Shown here in pieces: positions 16,925 to 26,387 of a DNA stretch of 64,000 nt. The notes beneath the pieces are model-generated. The model had not been told where the DNA came from. It made no database searches and saw nothing but the letters and a program-made list of their open reading frames with translations. Source of the DNA: VRUE01 sp035693025 (GTDB lineage: Bacteria > Actinomycetota > Thermoleophilia > Solirubrobacterales > 70-9); assembly GCA_035693025.1 (NCBI GenBank), contig DASSHI010000034.1:22429-86428 (forward strand), written 5' to 3'. The first letter of the stretch is position 1; every line of letters begins with the position of its first letter. Position numbers and translations under genes: made by a program.

Positions 16925-17538
16925 CGCGCGCGTTCGCTCCAGGCTCGCTCGAACTGACGCATCATCGCCGGGTAGACGATCAGGTAGCGGAAGGGCTTGA
17001 TCGACGCCATGTAGGCCCGGCCGAAGAGGCCGCGCGGCTTGACGTAGATCGCCATCTGCCCCTGGTAGCGACCATCGCCGCGGTCGGCCCAGGCGAGGTG
17101 GAGGACGCCGTGGACGGTGCGGTTCGAGATCTCGGCGGCGGCCTCGTCGTCGGTCCGGTAGAGGGGGACGAAGGGCAGCGAGCCGAAGTCCAGATCTTCC
17201 GCGCCGCGACGTAGGTCCTCCGGCAGCCGGCCGGCCAGCGAGGCTTCGTCCGTGTCGGGGATCGACAGCCCCTCGGCCGGAGCGTCAGAGCTCCCGTCCG
17301 TGGGGGCCCTTATCCGGCCGAGGTCGAGCCAGGCGCCGAGGCGATCGCGCAGCTGCCAGAGCAGGCGGCTGGGGCGGGAGTCGGCGCGGGTCGGGTCGAT
17401 GGAGGCGATCAGCGCCAGCAGCGACGGAAAGTCGTCCTCGTTCCCCTGCGCGGGCAACGCCCAGACGTCCTCGAGGGTGAAGTCCGGCACGATCTCGTGG
17501 ATCCGCCACGGCCGGAATTGGTGCGTCGAGTTCGGCAC
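16921..17538 (-). CDS. DUF2867 domain protein
   Basis: About 205 residues from the GTG at 17538, chosen because GAGAG lies at Shine-Dalgarno distance and conserved residues start soon after; a TTG at 17604 would run through an operator. Key blocks: THQFRPWRIHEIVPDFTLED at the N-terminus, LYRTDDEAAAEISNRTVHGV in the middle, and IYVKPRGLFGRAYMASIKPF near the end, as in DUF2867 proteins often fused to SDR dehydrogenases. START-like fold by family reputation; function unknown. Divergent from and probably repressed by the TetR at 17628. Confidence 0.78.
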   Translation of the reverse strand: MPNSTHQFRPWRIHEIVPDFTLEDVWALPAQGNEDDFPSLLALIASIDPTRADSRPSRLLWQLRDRLGAWLDLGRIRAPTDGSSDAPAEGLSIPDTDEASLAGRLPEDLRRGAEDLDFGSLPFVPLYRTDDEAAAEISNRTVHGVLHLAWADRGDGRYQGQMAIYVKPRGLFGRAYMASIKPFRYLIVYPAMMRQFERAWSERAR

Positions 17539-17557
17539 GCGGCCGCTCTCTTTCAGT

Positions 17558-17575
17558 CCATACGACACCGTATGG
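17558..17575. promoter_or_regulatory. Palindrome, probable TetR operator O1
   Basis: CCATACG (17558-17564) and CGTATGG (17569-17575) form a perfect 7-bp inverted repeat with a 4-bp spacer, in the gap between divergent DUF2867 and TetR genes. It shares the core ATACG/CGTAT with the second palindrome downstream, which supports a common binding protein. Confidence 0.65.
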
Positions 17576-17603
17576 ATGGTAGGCAGCCAGCTTGCCTTTG
17601 TCA

Positions 17604-17617
17604 ATACGGTGCCGTAT
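17604..17617. promoter_or_regulatory. Palindrome, probable TetR operator O2
   Basis: ATACGG (17604-17609) and CCGTAT (17612-17617) form a perfect inverted repeat around TG, ending 10 nt before the TetR ATG. Same core as O1, centre-to-centre distance about 44 bp. Position so close to the start implies a short leader and autoregulation. Confidence 0.65.
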
Positions 17618-17627
17618 AGATAGGCCG

Positions 17628-18185
17628 ATGGCCAAGCTCCGGACTCCGCGCAGCGCCTGGGTCGACGCGGCGGCGCGGGCTCTGGCCGCCGGCGGGCCGG
17701 ACGCCGTGCGGGTCGAGGCCCTGGCCAAGGACCTGGGGGTATCGAAGGGCGGCTTCTACTGGCATTTCGAGGACCGGGGAGCGCTGCTCGCCGAGACCCT
17801 CGACGCCTGGGAGAAGAGCGGGACCGAGGACGTCATCGCCGACGTCGACAGCGGCCCCGACGACCCGCGGGCCAAGCTGCGCCGCCTCTTCGAGCTCGCC
17901 CCTTCGGCGAAGAGCATGTTCGCCGTGGAGCTTGCGCTGCGCGACTGGTCGCGCCGCGACCGCGCGATCGCCGCGCGGCTGCGCCGGGTCGACGAGCGGC
18001 GCCTGTCCTATCTCCGCGACCTGTTTGGCCGGTTCTGCCCCGACGAGAAGGACGCCGAAGCGCGCGCGATGCTCGCCTACTCGCTGTTCGTCGGCAGCTA
18101 CTTCGTCGTAGCGCAGCCCGGTGAGCGGACGCGGGCGCAGGTGCTGCAGCTCGCCGTCGACCGACTGCTCGGCGAGTGGGGCTGA
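17628..18185 (+). CDS. TetR-family transcriptional regulator
   Basis: 185 residues. HTH region: RSAWVDAAARALAAGGPD then VRVEALAKDLGVSKGGFYWHF, the KGxFYxHF helix being diagnostic of TetR. The ligand domain contains FAVELALRDWSRRD, common in actinobacterial members. Flanked upstream by two ATACGG-type palindromes and the divergent DUF2867 gene; followed after 1 nt by the DCC-family gene, so they are probably co-transcribed. The effector is unknown. Confidence 0.92.
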   Translation: MAKLRTPRSAWVDAAARALAAGGPDAVRVEALAKDLGVSKGGFYWHFEDRGALLAETLDAWEKSGTEDVIADVDSGPDDPRAKLRRLFELAPSAKSMFAVELALRDWSRRDRAIAARLRRVDERRLSYLRDLFGRFCPDEKDAEARAMLAYSLFVGSYFVVAQPGERTRAQVLQLAVDRLLGEWG

Positions 18186-18186
18186 G

Positions 18187-18549
18187 ATGCCGCGCCCGGT
18201 GCTCGTCTTCGACGGCGATTGCGCTTTCTGCACGAGCTGCGTGCGCTGGCTCGAAAGGTGGGTCAGGCCGGACGCCGACGTCGTCGCCTGGCAGCTCGCC
18301 GACCTGGACGCGCTGGGAGTCGGCGAGGAGCAGGCGGCCGCCGCCGTCCAGTGGGTCGGGCCGGACGGCGCCGTCCTCTCCGGTCACGAGGCGATCGCGG
18401 CGATGTTGGGCAGCGCCGGAGCCCCCTGGCGGCTCGCCGGCCGTGTCCTCGTCCTGCCCGGCGTCGCCTGGCTCGCGGCGCGCGCCTACCGCGCGGTCGC
18501 CGCCAACCGGCACCGCCTGCCGGGCGGTACGCCCGCCTGCCGGCTCTGA
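18187..18549 (+). CDS. DCC-family (DUF393) thiol-disulfide oxidoreductase-like protein
   Basis: 120 residues. The N-terminal VLVFDGDCAFCTSCVRWLER carries the DGDCxxC signature that names the DCC/YuxK family, a thioredoxin-like fold. The rest shows the usual WVGPDGAVLSGHEAIAAML and C-terminal YRAVAANRHRLPGG. Cytoplasmic redox role predicted by family but unproven. ATG almost abuts the TetR stop. Confidence 0.88.
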   Translation: MPRPVLVFDGDCAFCTSCVRWLERWVRPDADVVAWQLADLDALGVGEEQAAAAVQWVGPDGAVLSGHEAIAAMLGSAGAPWRLAGRVLVLPGVAWLAARAYRAVAANRHRLPGGTPACRL

Positions 18550-18562
18550 TCGGCGCGGGCGC

Positions 18563-19453
18563 CTACTCGCCCGCGTTGAACTCCCAGATCGCGATCGCCA
18601 GCATCGTCATCCCGAGCGCGAAGACGGTGAAGATCTCCAGCGCGACGGGCACGGTCCAGCCGAACCAGGTGATCCCCGGGTTGAGCGTCCGTTCCGCCGC
18701 CGCGCTCAGGTCGAGGTGGCTGAAGACGAGACTGCGCATCGGCGAGACCGCGTAGGTGAGCGGGTCGATGCGGTTGAGGAAGGCGAGCCAGCCGGGCAGG
18801 TCGCCGACCGGGAAGAGCGCGCCGGAGATGAAGAACATCGGCATCACGACCATCTGCATCAGGCCCATGAAGGACTGCATCTGGGTCACCCGGGCGGCGA
18901 CCATCACGCCGAAGGCGGTGATGCTGAAGGCGAGCAGCAGCTGCAGGCCGAAGACGCCGAGGATCAGGCCCGGCGCGTAGGGGACCCCGACGGCGCCCGC
19001 CAGGCAGAGCAGGATCACCCCCTGCAGCGAGGCGACGGTCGCGCCGCCCAGGCACTTGCCGACGACGATCGAGCTGCGCCGCACCGGCGCCACCATCATC
19101 TCGCGCAGGAAGCCGAACTCGCGGTCCCAGACGATCGAGGCGGCGGAGAACATCGCCGTGAACATCACCGAGATGCAGAGCACCCCGGGATAGATGAAGG
19201 TCTTCAGGTCGACGCCGTGGGTGCTCGCGGCGGAGAGCTGCTGCAGGCCCGAGCCGAGCACGAAGAGGAAGAGCAGCGGCTGGACCAGCGAGGTGACGAT
19301 CCGCATGCGGTCGCTGCGGAAGCGGATCAGCTCCCGTCGCCAGACGATCTTCACGGCGCGCAGCTCGCTGCGCCAGCTGCGCGCCGGCACCCTGACGTCG
19401 ACGACCGGCGGCCGCGCCGCGACGGCGCCGGTGCTCTCGGTGGCCGTGCTCAC
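18563..19453 (-). CDS. ABC-2 type transporter permease (DrrB-like)
   Basis: 296 residues with six membrane segments. ELRAVKIVWRRELIRFRSDR is the cytoplasmic start, then LVQPLLFLFVLGSGL, a loop with WDREFGFLREMMVAPVRRSS (the ABC-2 coupling helix), and MFFISGALFPVGDLPGWL near the end. This matches DrrB/NodJ-type permeases for drugs or lipids. Start overlaps the ATPase stop (ATGA), making an operon with the ATPase upstream. Substrate unknown. Confidence 0.92.
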   Translation of the reverse strand: MSTATESTGAVAARPPVVDVRVPARSWRSELRAVKIVWRRELIRFRSDRMRIVTSLVQPLLFLFVLGSGLQQLSAASTHGVDLKTFIYPGVLCISVMFTAMFSAASIVWDREFGFLREMMVAPVRRSSIVVGKCLGGATVASLQGVILLCLAGAVGVPYAPGLILGVFGLQLLLAFSITAFGVMVAARVTQMQSFMGLMQMVVMPMFFISGALFPVGDLPGWLAFLNRIDPLTYAVSPMRSLVFSHLDLSAAAERTLNPGITWFGWTVPVALEIFTVFALGMTMLAIAIWEFNAGE

Positions 19454-20436
19454 CGGCGTCCCGCCATCATCTGCATCGCGATCCGGTTTTTCGCTTTGTC
19501 GCCCGACTCTTCGGCGTCGCGGATCGTCGTCCCGGTGTGGGACATGAAGACGTCGTCGAGGGTGGGGCGGGAGAGGCTGACCGAGCGGATCGGCACCCCG
19601 AGCTCGGCGAAGAGGCGCGGCACGAACTCCTCGCCGTCGACGACGCCGAAGGTCACCGCCCCCTCGGAGACCTGCGCCTCGAGGCCGAAGCGCTCGCCGA
19701 TCGCCTCGATCGCGGCGTCGTCGTCGTCGGTCTCGATCCGGATCCGGTCGGCGCCGACCTGTTCCTTGAGCGCCTCGGGCGTGTCGAGGGCGACGATCTC
19801 GCCGTGGTCCATGATCGCGATCCGCCCGCAGAACTCGGCCTCGTCCATGTAGTGGGTGGTCATGAAGATCGTGATCTCCTCGCTCTCCTGCAGCTCGCGG
19901 ATGTAGCCCCAGATCGAGTTGCGGGTCTGCGGGTCGAGCCCGATCGTCGGCTCGTCGAGGAACAGCACGCGCGGCGAGTGCATCAGGCCGCGGGCGATCT
20001 CCAGCCGCCGGCGCATCCCGCCGGAGAAGGTCAGCACCTGCGAATCGCGGCGCTCCCAGAGCCCGACCATCTCCAGCACCTGCCGCATGCGCGGCGCCAC
20101 GAGGCCGCGCTCGACCCCGTACAGCTCGGCGTGCAGGCGCAGGTTCTGCTCGGCGGTGAGGTAGCCGTCGAGGGTCGGGTCCTGGAAGACGAGGCCGATG
20201 TGGCGGCGCACGTCGTCGCGCTCCGCGACTACGTCGTGGCCGGCGACCGTGGCGCTGCCGGCGCTGGGCTTGGTCAGCGTGCAGAGCATGTTGATCGTCG
20301 TCGTCTTGCCAGCGCCGTTGGGGCCGAGGAAGCCAAAGACCTCGCCGGTCGCCACCTCGAAGTCGACCCCGCGCACCGCCTCGACCTCGCCGAAGCTCTT
20401 GCGCAGGCCGTTGACTGAGATCGCGCTGGTGCTCAC
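19450..20436 (-). CDS. ABC transporter ATPase (daunorubicin-resistance DrrA-like)
   Basis: 328 residues. Walker A GPNGAGKTT, Q-loop GLVFQDPTLDGYLTAEQN, signature FSGGMRRRLEIARGL (the SGGM variant typical of DrrA), Walker B VLFLDEPTIGLD and switch His MTTHYMDEAEF. A C-terminal accessory domain with FVPRLFAELGVPIRSVSL follows, as in DrrA-type proteins. Energises the permease encoded directly downstream. Probably self-resistance or lipid export. Confidence 0.95.
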   Translation of the reverse strand: MSTSAISVNGLRKSFGEVEAVRGVDFEVATGEVFGFLGPNGAGKTTTINMLCTLTKPSAGSATVAGHDVVAERDDVRRHIGLVFQDPTLDGYLTAEQNLRLHAELYGVERGLVAPRMRQVLEMVGLWERRDSQVLTFSGGMRRRLEIARGLMHSPRVLFLDEPTIGLDPQTRNSIWGYIRELQESEEITIFMTTHYMDEAEFCGRIAIMDHGEIVALDTPEALKEQVGADRIRIETDDDDAAIEAIGERFGLEAQVSEGAVTFGVVDGEEFVPRLFAELGVPIRSVSLSRPTLDDVFMSHTGTTIRDAEESGDKAKNRIAMQMMAGRR

Positions 20437-20482
20437 GGTGCGCTACATCGTATGGAGGGGCCGGTCTCGGCCCTGCCTGCGG

Positions 20483-21658
<1,176 letters not shown>

Positions 21659-21832
21659 TCTCGGCCTCCTCTCCGCTGGCCGGCTCCGACCCGGGAGGCT
21701 CGGAGGCGCCCTATGAGGATGCCCCGCCAAGCCGCCGCTTAAACCGGCCGGGATCGCCGCGGGGTTTGGCGACGCCCGCAGCGGGTAATCCCGGAGCGAA
21801 TCGGGATTCCCGACCCTGGGGAGGATCCGAAC
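21659..21832. promoter_or_regulatory. Divergent promoter region of sugar importer
   Basis: 174 nt between the ATPase and the binding-protein gene. An imperfectly spaced inverted repeat AATCCCG (21787-21793) / CGGGATT (21802-21808) lies ahead of the binding-protein gene, whose Shine-Dalgarno is GGGGAGGAT. The repeat may be an operator for a sugar repressor, but no regulator gene is nearby. Confidence 0.35.
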
Positions 21833-23116
21833 ATGGCATCCCAAGACGGTTCGACGACGAGGTACCTGATCGCTCTGGGATTGTGCGCGGCGACCTTCGG
21901 GCTTGCCTCGTGCGGGGGCGGTAGTAGTGGTGGGTCCTCCAGTGGAAAGACGCTCGAACCGTCCGACGCCAAGGGCGCCAGCGGCGAAGTGACCTGGTGC
22001 ATCGGCAAAGACACGAGCGGCGCCTTCAAGACCGCGGTCGAAAAATTCAACCAGCAGAACCCGAAGCTGGAAGCGAAGCTGCTCGAACTGCCCGAAAACG
22101 CGGACATCCAGCGCGAACAGCAGATCCAGCGGCTGCGCGCCGAATCGAACGAGTGCGATGTGCTCGGCATGGACGTGATCTGGACCGCGGAGTACGCCGC
22201 CGCGGGCTGGCTCTACGACCTCACCCCGGCGGTCGAAGCGCATGAAAGCGAACTCATCCCGTCGACCGTGGAAACCGCCGAATACGAAGGCAAGAAGTGG
22301 GCCCTGCCCTTCAACACCAACGCCGGCTTCCTCTACTACCGGACCAACGAAGTCTCGAAGCCGCCCACCACCTGGGAACAGGTCTACAAGGAAGCCCAGG
22401 AAAAGAACGGCCTCGTCTACCAGGGCGAACGCTACGAGGGCTTGACCGTCAACTTCCTCGAGTTGCTCTACAGCGCCGGCGGCAAGGTTCTCTCGGAAGA
22501 CGGCGAAACGGTCGAAATCGACTCGCCCCAGACGCGCGAAGTGCTCGAATTCATGCGCAAAGGGGTCGAAGACGGAGCCGTGTCGAAGGCGGTGACCACC
22601 TACGAAGAGGAGAGCTCGCGCCGTGCTTTCGAGGCGGGGCACGCGACCTTCATGCGCAACTGGCCATACGCCTACGCGCTCGGCAAAGAATCGGGCATCG
22701 CGAATGAATTCGCGGTCGCCAAATTCCCCGGCTACGCGGGCAACGAAGGCGCCGGCGTGGTCGGCGGCTACAACCTCGGCATCTCCGCGTACACCGACAA
22801 CCCGGACGGGTCGCTGGCCTTCGCCGAATTCCTCACCACCGAGCCGATCCAGAAGGAAATGTTCCTGAAAGCGACGCTGCCGGCGGTGGCGACCGCGGTC
22901 TACGAAGACCCCGAGGTGAAGAAAGAAATCCCCTTCACCGAAGAACTGCTGAAGGCGGTCGAACAGGCGCAGGCCCGGCCTGTCTCCCCGGTGTACACCG
23001 AAATCTCCGAAGCGATCTTCGACAACACGTTCGAAGTGTTGAACGGCCGCGCGTCCGCTGACTCGGCGACCTCGAAGATGAGCTCGGAAATCGAAGGAGC
23101 CCTGCAGAGGTTCTAG
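21833..23116 (+). CDS. Sugar ABC transporter substrate-binding lipoprotein
   Basis: 427 residues. Signal peptide ending in lipobox GLASCGGG, so a lipid-anchored extracellular protein, followed by a Ser/Gly linker. SBP family 1 pattern: VEKFNQQNPKLEAKLLEL, DVLGMDVIWTAEYAAAGW, WALPFNTNAGFLYYRTN, PPTTWEQVYKEA, and FMRNWPYAYAL. Typical of trehalose/maltose-type importers (LpqY-ThuE group). By my hand count about four of five Glu codons are GAA whereas neighbours use almost only GAG. Stop overlaps the next GTG start by 1 nt. Confidence 0.93.
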   Translation: MASQDGSTTRYLIALGLCAATFGLASCGGGSSGGSSSGKTLEPSDAKGASGEVTWCIGKDTSGAFKTAVEKFNQQNPKLEAKLLELPENADIQREQQIQRLRAESNECDVLGMDVIWTAEYAAAGWLYDLTPAVEAHESELIPSTVETAEYEGKKWALPFNTNAGFLYYRTNEVSKPPTTWEQVYKEAQEKNGLVYQGERYEGLTVNFLELLYSAGGKVLSEDGETVEIDSPQTREVLEFMRKGVEDGAVSKAVTTYEEESSRRAFEAGHATFMRNWPYAYALGKESGIANEFAVAKFPGYAGNEGAGVVGGYNLGISAYTDNPDGSLAFAEFLTTEPIQKEMFLKATLPAVATAVYEDPEVKKEIPFTEELLKAVEQAQARPVSPVYTEISEAIFDNTFEVLNGRASADSATSKMSSEIEGALQRF

Positions 23117-24054
23117 TGGAGGCCAAGGCCGCGCGGCTTCCGTCCAGCAGGGCGCGACGCTCGGTCTTCCGGGGGGAGCGACGGTTAGGCGCCGCGATGC
23201 TGACGCCCTCGCTGGCGCTGATCGCGCTGGTTGCCGCCTATCCGATCGGCTACGCCGTCTGGCTCTCGCTCAACGAATACAGCGTCATCACTCCGGGCCT
23301 CTCCCGGTTCGTAGGGTTCGACAACTACAGCGCGGCGCTCGGCTCCTCGGCGTTCTGGGAGGCGATGAAAACCACGCTGCTCTTCACGGTCATATCGGTC
23401 GGCCTGGAGCTGGCGATCGGACTCGGCATGGCCCTGGTCATGCACCGGGCATTTCGGGGGCGGGCGCTGCTGCGAGCGGTCGTGCTCGTCCCCTGGGCGA
23501 TCCTCACGGTGGTCACCGCGATCACCTGGCGGACGATCTTCGAACCCGAACTGGGCTTCGTCAACACGGCGCTGAGCGCCCTGGGGCTGCCTGGGGGGGA
23601 CGTCGTCTGGCTCGGTGAAGAAGGCTATGCGCTCGGGGTGATGATCTTCGCCGACGTCTGGAAGACGGCGCCGTTCATGGCGCTGCTCCTGCTCGCCGGC
23701 CTGCAGGGGATACCCGACGAGCTCTACGACGCGGCGAAGGTCGACGGCGCGGGCGCCTGGCAGCGCTTCCGCGGCGTCACCCTGCCGCTGCTCGTGCCGG
23801 CGATCACGGTGGCACTGATCTTCCGCACGCTGGACGCGCTGCGCGTCTTCGACCTGCCCTACGTGCTGACGAAGGGCGCCAACGGAACCGAAACGCTGTC
23901 GCTGATCGCGCAGAAGGAACTGGTGACCAACCGCAACACGGGGCTCGGCTCGGCGCTCGCGGTGCTCACGTTTCTCACGGTGATGACCGTCTCCTACCTC
24001 TACATCCGCTTCGTCGGCGGCAACATCCGGGCGCTGACCGAGGAAGAGCAATGA
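23116..24054 (+). CDS. Sugar ABC transporter permease (MalF-like)
   Basis: 312 residues beginning with GTG overlapping the binding-protein stop. Six hydrophobic segments; start LTPSLALIALVAAYPIGYAVW is the classical first helix, followed by FVGFDNYSAAL. The EAA loop is ELYDAAKVDGAGAWQRFRGVTLPLL. Forms the heterodimeric channel with the next gene. Overlaps it by 4 nt. Confidence 0.94.
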   Translation: MEAKAARLPSSRARRSVFRGERRLGAAMLTPSLALIALVAAYPIGYAVWLSLNEYSVITPGLSRFVGFDNYSAALGSSAFWEAMKTTLLFTVISVGLELAIGLGMALVMHRAFRGRALLRAVVLVPWAILTVVTAITWRTIFEPELGFVNTALSALGLPGGDVVWLGEEGYALGVMIFADVWKTAPFMALLLLAGLQGIPDELYDAAKVDGAGAWQRFRGVTLPLLVPAITVALIFRTLDALRVFDLPYVLTKGANGTETLSLIAQKELVTNRNTGLGSALAVLTFLTVMTVSYLYIRFVGGNIRALTEEEQ

Positions 24055-24890
24055 CCGTCGAGGGCCGCGAGAGGCTCGGGCAGGCGCTGCTCTGGCTGGC
24101 GGTCGCGGCGATCGTCGTCTTCTGCCTCTTCCCGTTCTACTGGCTGATCAACACCTCGCTGAAGACCGGCGCCGACCTCTCGAGCGCCAATCTGGTGCCG
24201 CCGCACCCGACCCTCGACAACTACACCTCGATCTTCAAGGACAGCGCCTTCACGATGGCCCTGCGCAACAGCGCGATCGTCGCCGGCAGCGTCACGGTGC
24301 TGTCGCTGGTGATCGGCTCGTTCGCCGGCTACGCGCTCGCCCGCCTGCACCTCCCGTTCAAGTTCCTGATCCTGGCGATCCTGCTCTCGATCTCGACCTT
24401 CCCCCCGATCGCGATCGCCGCGCCGGTGTTCGAAATCTGGACCGATATCGGCCTCTACAACACCTACCTCGGCCTGATCCTGCCCTCGCTCGCCTTCGGC
24501 CTGCCGCTCACCGTCTACATCCTCGCCTCCTTCTTCCGCGACATCCCGCGCGAGCTCGAGGAGGCGGCCCTGATCGACGGCGCGACGCGCTTCCAGGCCT
24601 TCCGCAAGATCGTCGTGCCGCTCGGCGCTCCGGGCGTTGTCACCGCCGGGCTGCTCGTCTTCATCTTCGCCTGGAACGAGTTCCTCTTCGCGATCACGCT
24701 GACCAGCACCCCGGAGCGGCGCACCGTCCCGGCGGCGATCGCCTTCTTCACCGGCAGCACCCAGTTCGAAATCCCGCTGGGCACGATCAGCGCCGCCTCC
24801 GTCGTCGTCACGGTCCCGCTGATCGTCCTCGTGCTGATCTTCCAGCGGCGCATCGTCGCCGGGCTGACCGCCGGCGCCGTCAAGGGCTGA
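24051..24890 (+). CDS. Sugar ABC transporter permease (MalG-like)
   Basis: 279 residues. Six membrane segments beginning VFCLFPFYWLINTSLKTGAD, the usual MalG N-terminus. EAA motif: LEEAALIDGATRFQAFRKIV, then FIFAWNEFLFAITLTS. Second permease of the importer. Its TGA shares one base with the ATG of the glycosidase gene, indicating the hydrolase belongs to the same operon. Confidence 0.94.
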   Translation: MTVEGRERLGQALLWLAVAAIVVFCLFPFYWLINTSLKTGADLSSANLVPPHPTLDNYTSIFKDSAFTMALRNSAIVAGSVTVLSLVIGSFAGYALARLHLPFKFLILAILLSISTFPPIAIAAPVFEIWTDIGLYNTYLGLILPSLAFGLPLTVYILASFFRDIPRELEEAALIDGATRFQAFRKIVVPLGAPGVVTAGLLVFIFAWNEFLFAITLTSTPERRTVPAAIAFFTGSTQFEIPLGTISAASVVVTVPLIVLVLIFQRRIVAGLTAGAVKG

Positions 24891-26071
24891 TGGGCGAAAT
24901 TCCAGGCTTGGACTCTCTCCTGTCGCCGGAGGGTTGGCCCTACGCGAGCGCCGCGCCGGTCGGGGAGGGGGACCCGGGGCGCTTCCACGCCCTCTTCGGG
25001 CGCGACGCGGCGATCGTCTCGCTGCAGGTGCTGCCGGCCCGCCCCGACGTCGCCCGCGCGACGCTGCGAGCGCTCGCCGCCCTGCAGGGCTCGCGCGAGG
25101 ATCCCGCGACCGACGAGGAGCCGGGGAAGATCGTGCACGAGTGGTGGCCGCGGGCGCCCGAGCGCCTGCGCCGCGCCGGCTGGCCGCTGCGCGACGGCGA
25201 GCTCCGCTACTACGGCTCGGCGGACTCGACCGCATGGTTCCTCGTCCTGCTCGCCTCGCTCGGCGACCGGGCGCTGGCCGCGGAGCTGGATGGGATATGG
25301 CGGGCGGCCGGTGGCTGGCTGGAGCGCGCGCTTCTCCACGGCGGGGGCCTGATCCGCCACGGGCCCCGCCGGGCCCCGGGCGGCCTCGCACAGCAGGGCT
25401 GGCGCGACGCCGAGGACCCCGCGGACCCGGCTTTCCATGGCGCCGGCATCCTCACCGCCACCGGCGAGGTCCCCGAGCCGCCGCTCGCCGACGCTGACAC
25501 GCAGGCAGTCGCCGTGGTCGCGCTCCGCGCTCTGGCGGCCCTCTCGGCCGAGCGGCGCTGGACCGAGGAGGCGGCGAGGCTCAGCGTGGCGATCGACGAG
25601 GCGTTCGACCCCGAGACGCTGGCCGTTGCAGGCGACGGCGAGCGGGTGGCCGGGGCCGGCTCGCAGCTCGGCTGGCTGCTCTGGGCAGACGCGCTGTCAC
25701 CGGCCGCCCGCGAGCGGGCGGCCGAGCGCCTCTGCCTCCCCGACGTGCTCACGCCCTGGGGCCTGCGCACGCTCTCTTCGGAGCACCCCCTGTTCGGCCC
25801 CGACGCCTACCATCGCGGCGCGGTCTGGCCGTTCGACTCCTGGCTTGGATGGGGCGGCTTGCGGGCGGCGGGCCGGCCGGCGGAGGCGCAAGGCCTCCGC
25901 CGTGGAGTCCTGGAGGCGATCGAGGCGATCGGCCAGGCTCCGGAGCTGTTCGCGGTCGGTTCCGAGGGCCCGGAGCCGATCCCGATCGCCAACCGGGTGC
26001 AGGCCTGGAGCGTGGGCGCGCGCTGGGCCCTCGAGCATGAGTGGGACGGCCGCCGCTCGATGTCCCATTAG
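24890..26071 (+). CDS. Amylo-alpha-1,6-glucosidase / GDE-like glycosidase
   Basis: 393 residues of an (alpha/alpha)6-barrel hydrolase. The N-terminal FHALFGRDAAIVSLQVL corresponds to the FGRDS segment of glycogen-debranching enzyme-like proteins, HEWWPR and YYGSADSTAWFLVLLA follow, and YHRGAVWPFDSWLGWGG supplies the C-terminal catalytic-region block. Length is that of the barrel alone without an N-terminal GDE domain. No signal peptide, so it would act on imported alpha-glucosides. It ends the importer operon and supports an alpha-glucan or alpha-glucoside substrate. Confidence 0.82.
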   Translation: MGEIPGLDSLLSPEGWPYASAAPVGEGDPGRFHALFGRDAAIVSLQVLPARPDVARATLRALAALQGSREDPATDEEPGKIVHEWWPRAPERLRRAGWPLRDGELRYYGSADSTAWFLVLLASLGDRALAAELDGIWRAAGGWLERALLHGGGLIRHGPRRAPGGLAQQGWRDAEDPADPAFHGAGILTATGEVPEPPLADADTQAVAVVALRALAALSAERRWTEEAARLSVAIDEAFDPETLAVAGDGERVAGAGSQLGWLLWADALSPAARERAAERLCLPDVLTPWGLRTLSSEHPLFGPDAYHRGAVWPFDSWLGWGGLRAAGRPAEAQGLRRGVLEAIEAIGQAPELFAVGSEGPEPIPIANRVQAWSVGARWALEHEWDGRRSMSH

Positions 26072-26078
26072 GACAAGG

Positions 26079-26216
26079 TCAATACCACCTGCCCCGCGCG
26101 AAGCCGCCGAAGGCGATCAAGCCGATCAAGGCCACGATCAGGCCTATCCAGAAGCTCCATACGAACATCAAGACGATTCCGATGATGACGAGAATTCCGC
26201 CCAGTGAGATTCCCAT
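26079..26216 (-). CDS. Small two-helix hydrophobic protein (45 aa)
   Basis: A 45-codon frame with a very strong Shine-Dalgarno (GGAGGAGG) 4-5 nt before the ATG at 26216. The peptide is almost wholly hydrophobic (GGILVIIGIVLMFVW, then IGLIVALIGLIAF), forming a likely helical hairpin, and ends ARGRWY. It resembles the DUF6131-like peptide at 62297 in length, hairpin layout and basic-aromatic end. Convergent with the glycosidase gene. Membrane-inserted; function unknown. Confidence 0.72.
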   Translation of the reverse strand: MGISLGGILVIIGIVLMFVWSFWIGLIVALIGLIAFGGFARGRWY

Positions 26217-26387
26217 GATTCCTCCTCCTTCGGCGCCGGCTCGCAGGGTCTACCTCGCCGACCTACCCGAGCACAGGAGGCGACAAACGGTCGGATTACC
26301 AGCACTAACGTGACGCTTTTGCCGATCGAGGCTCTGACGACGTCGAGCGCAGCGCCCGCCAGCAGATCCCGGGTTCGGTTTTCTTTT

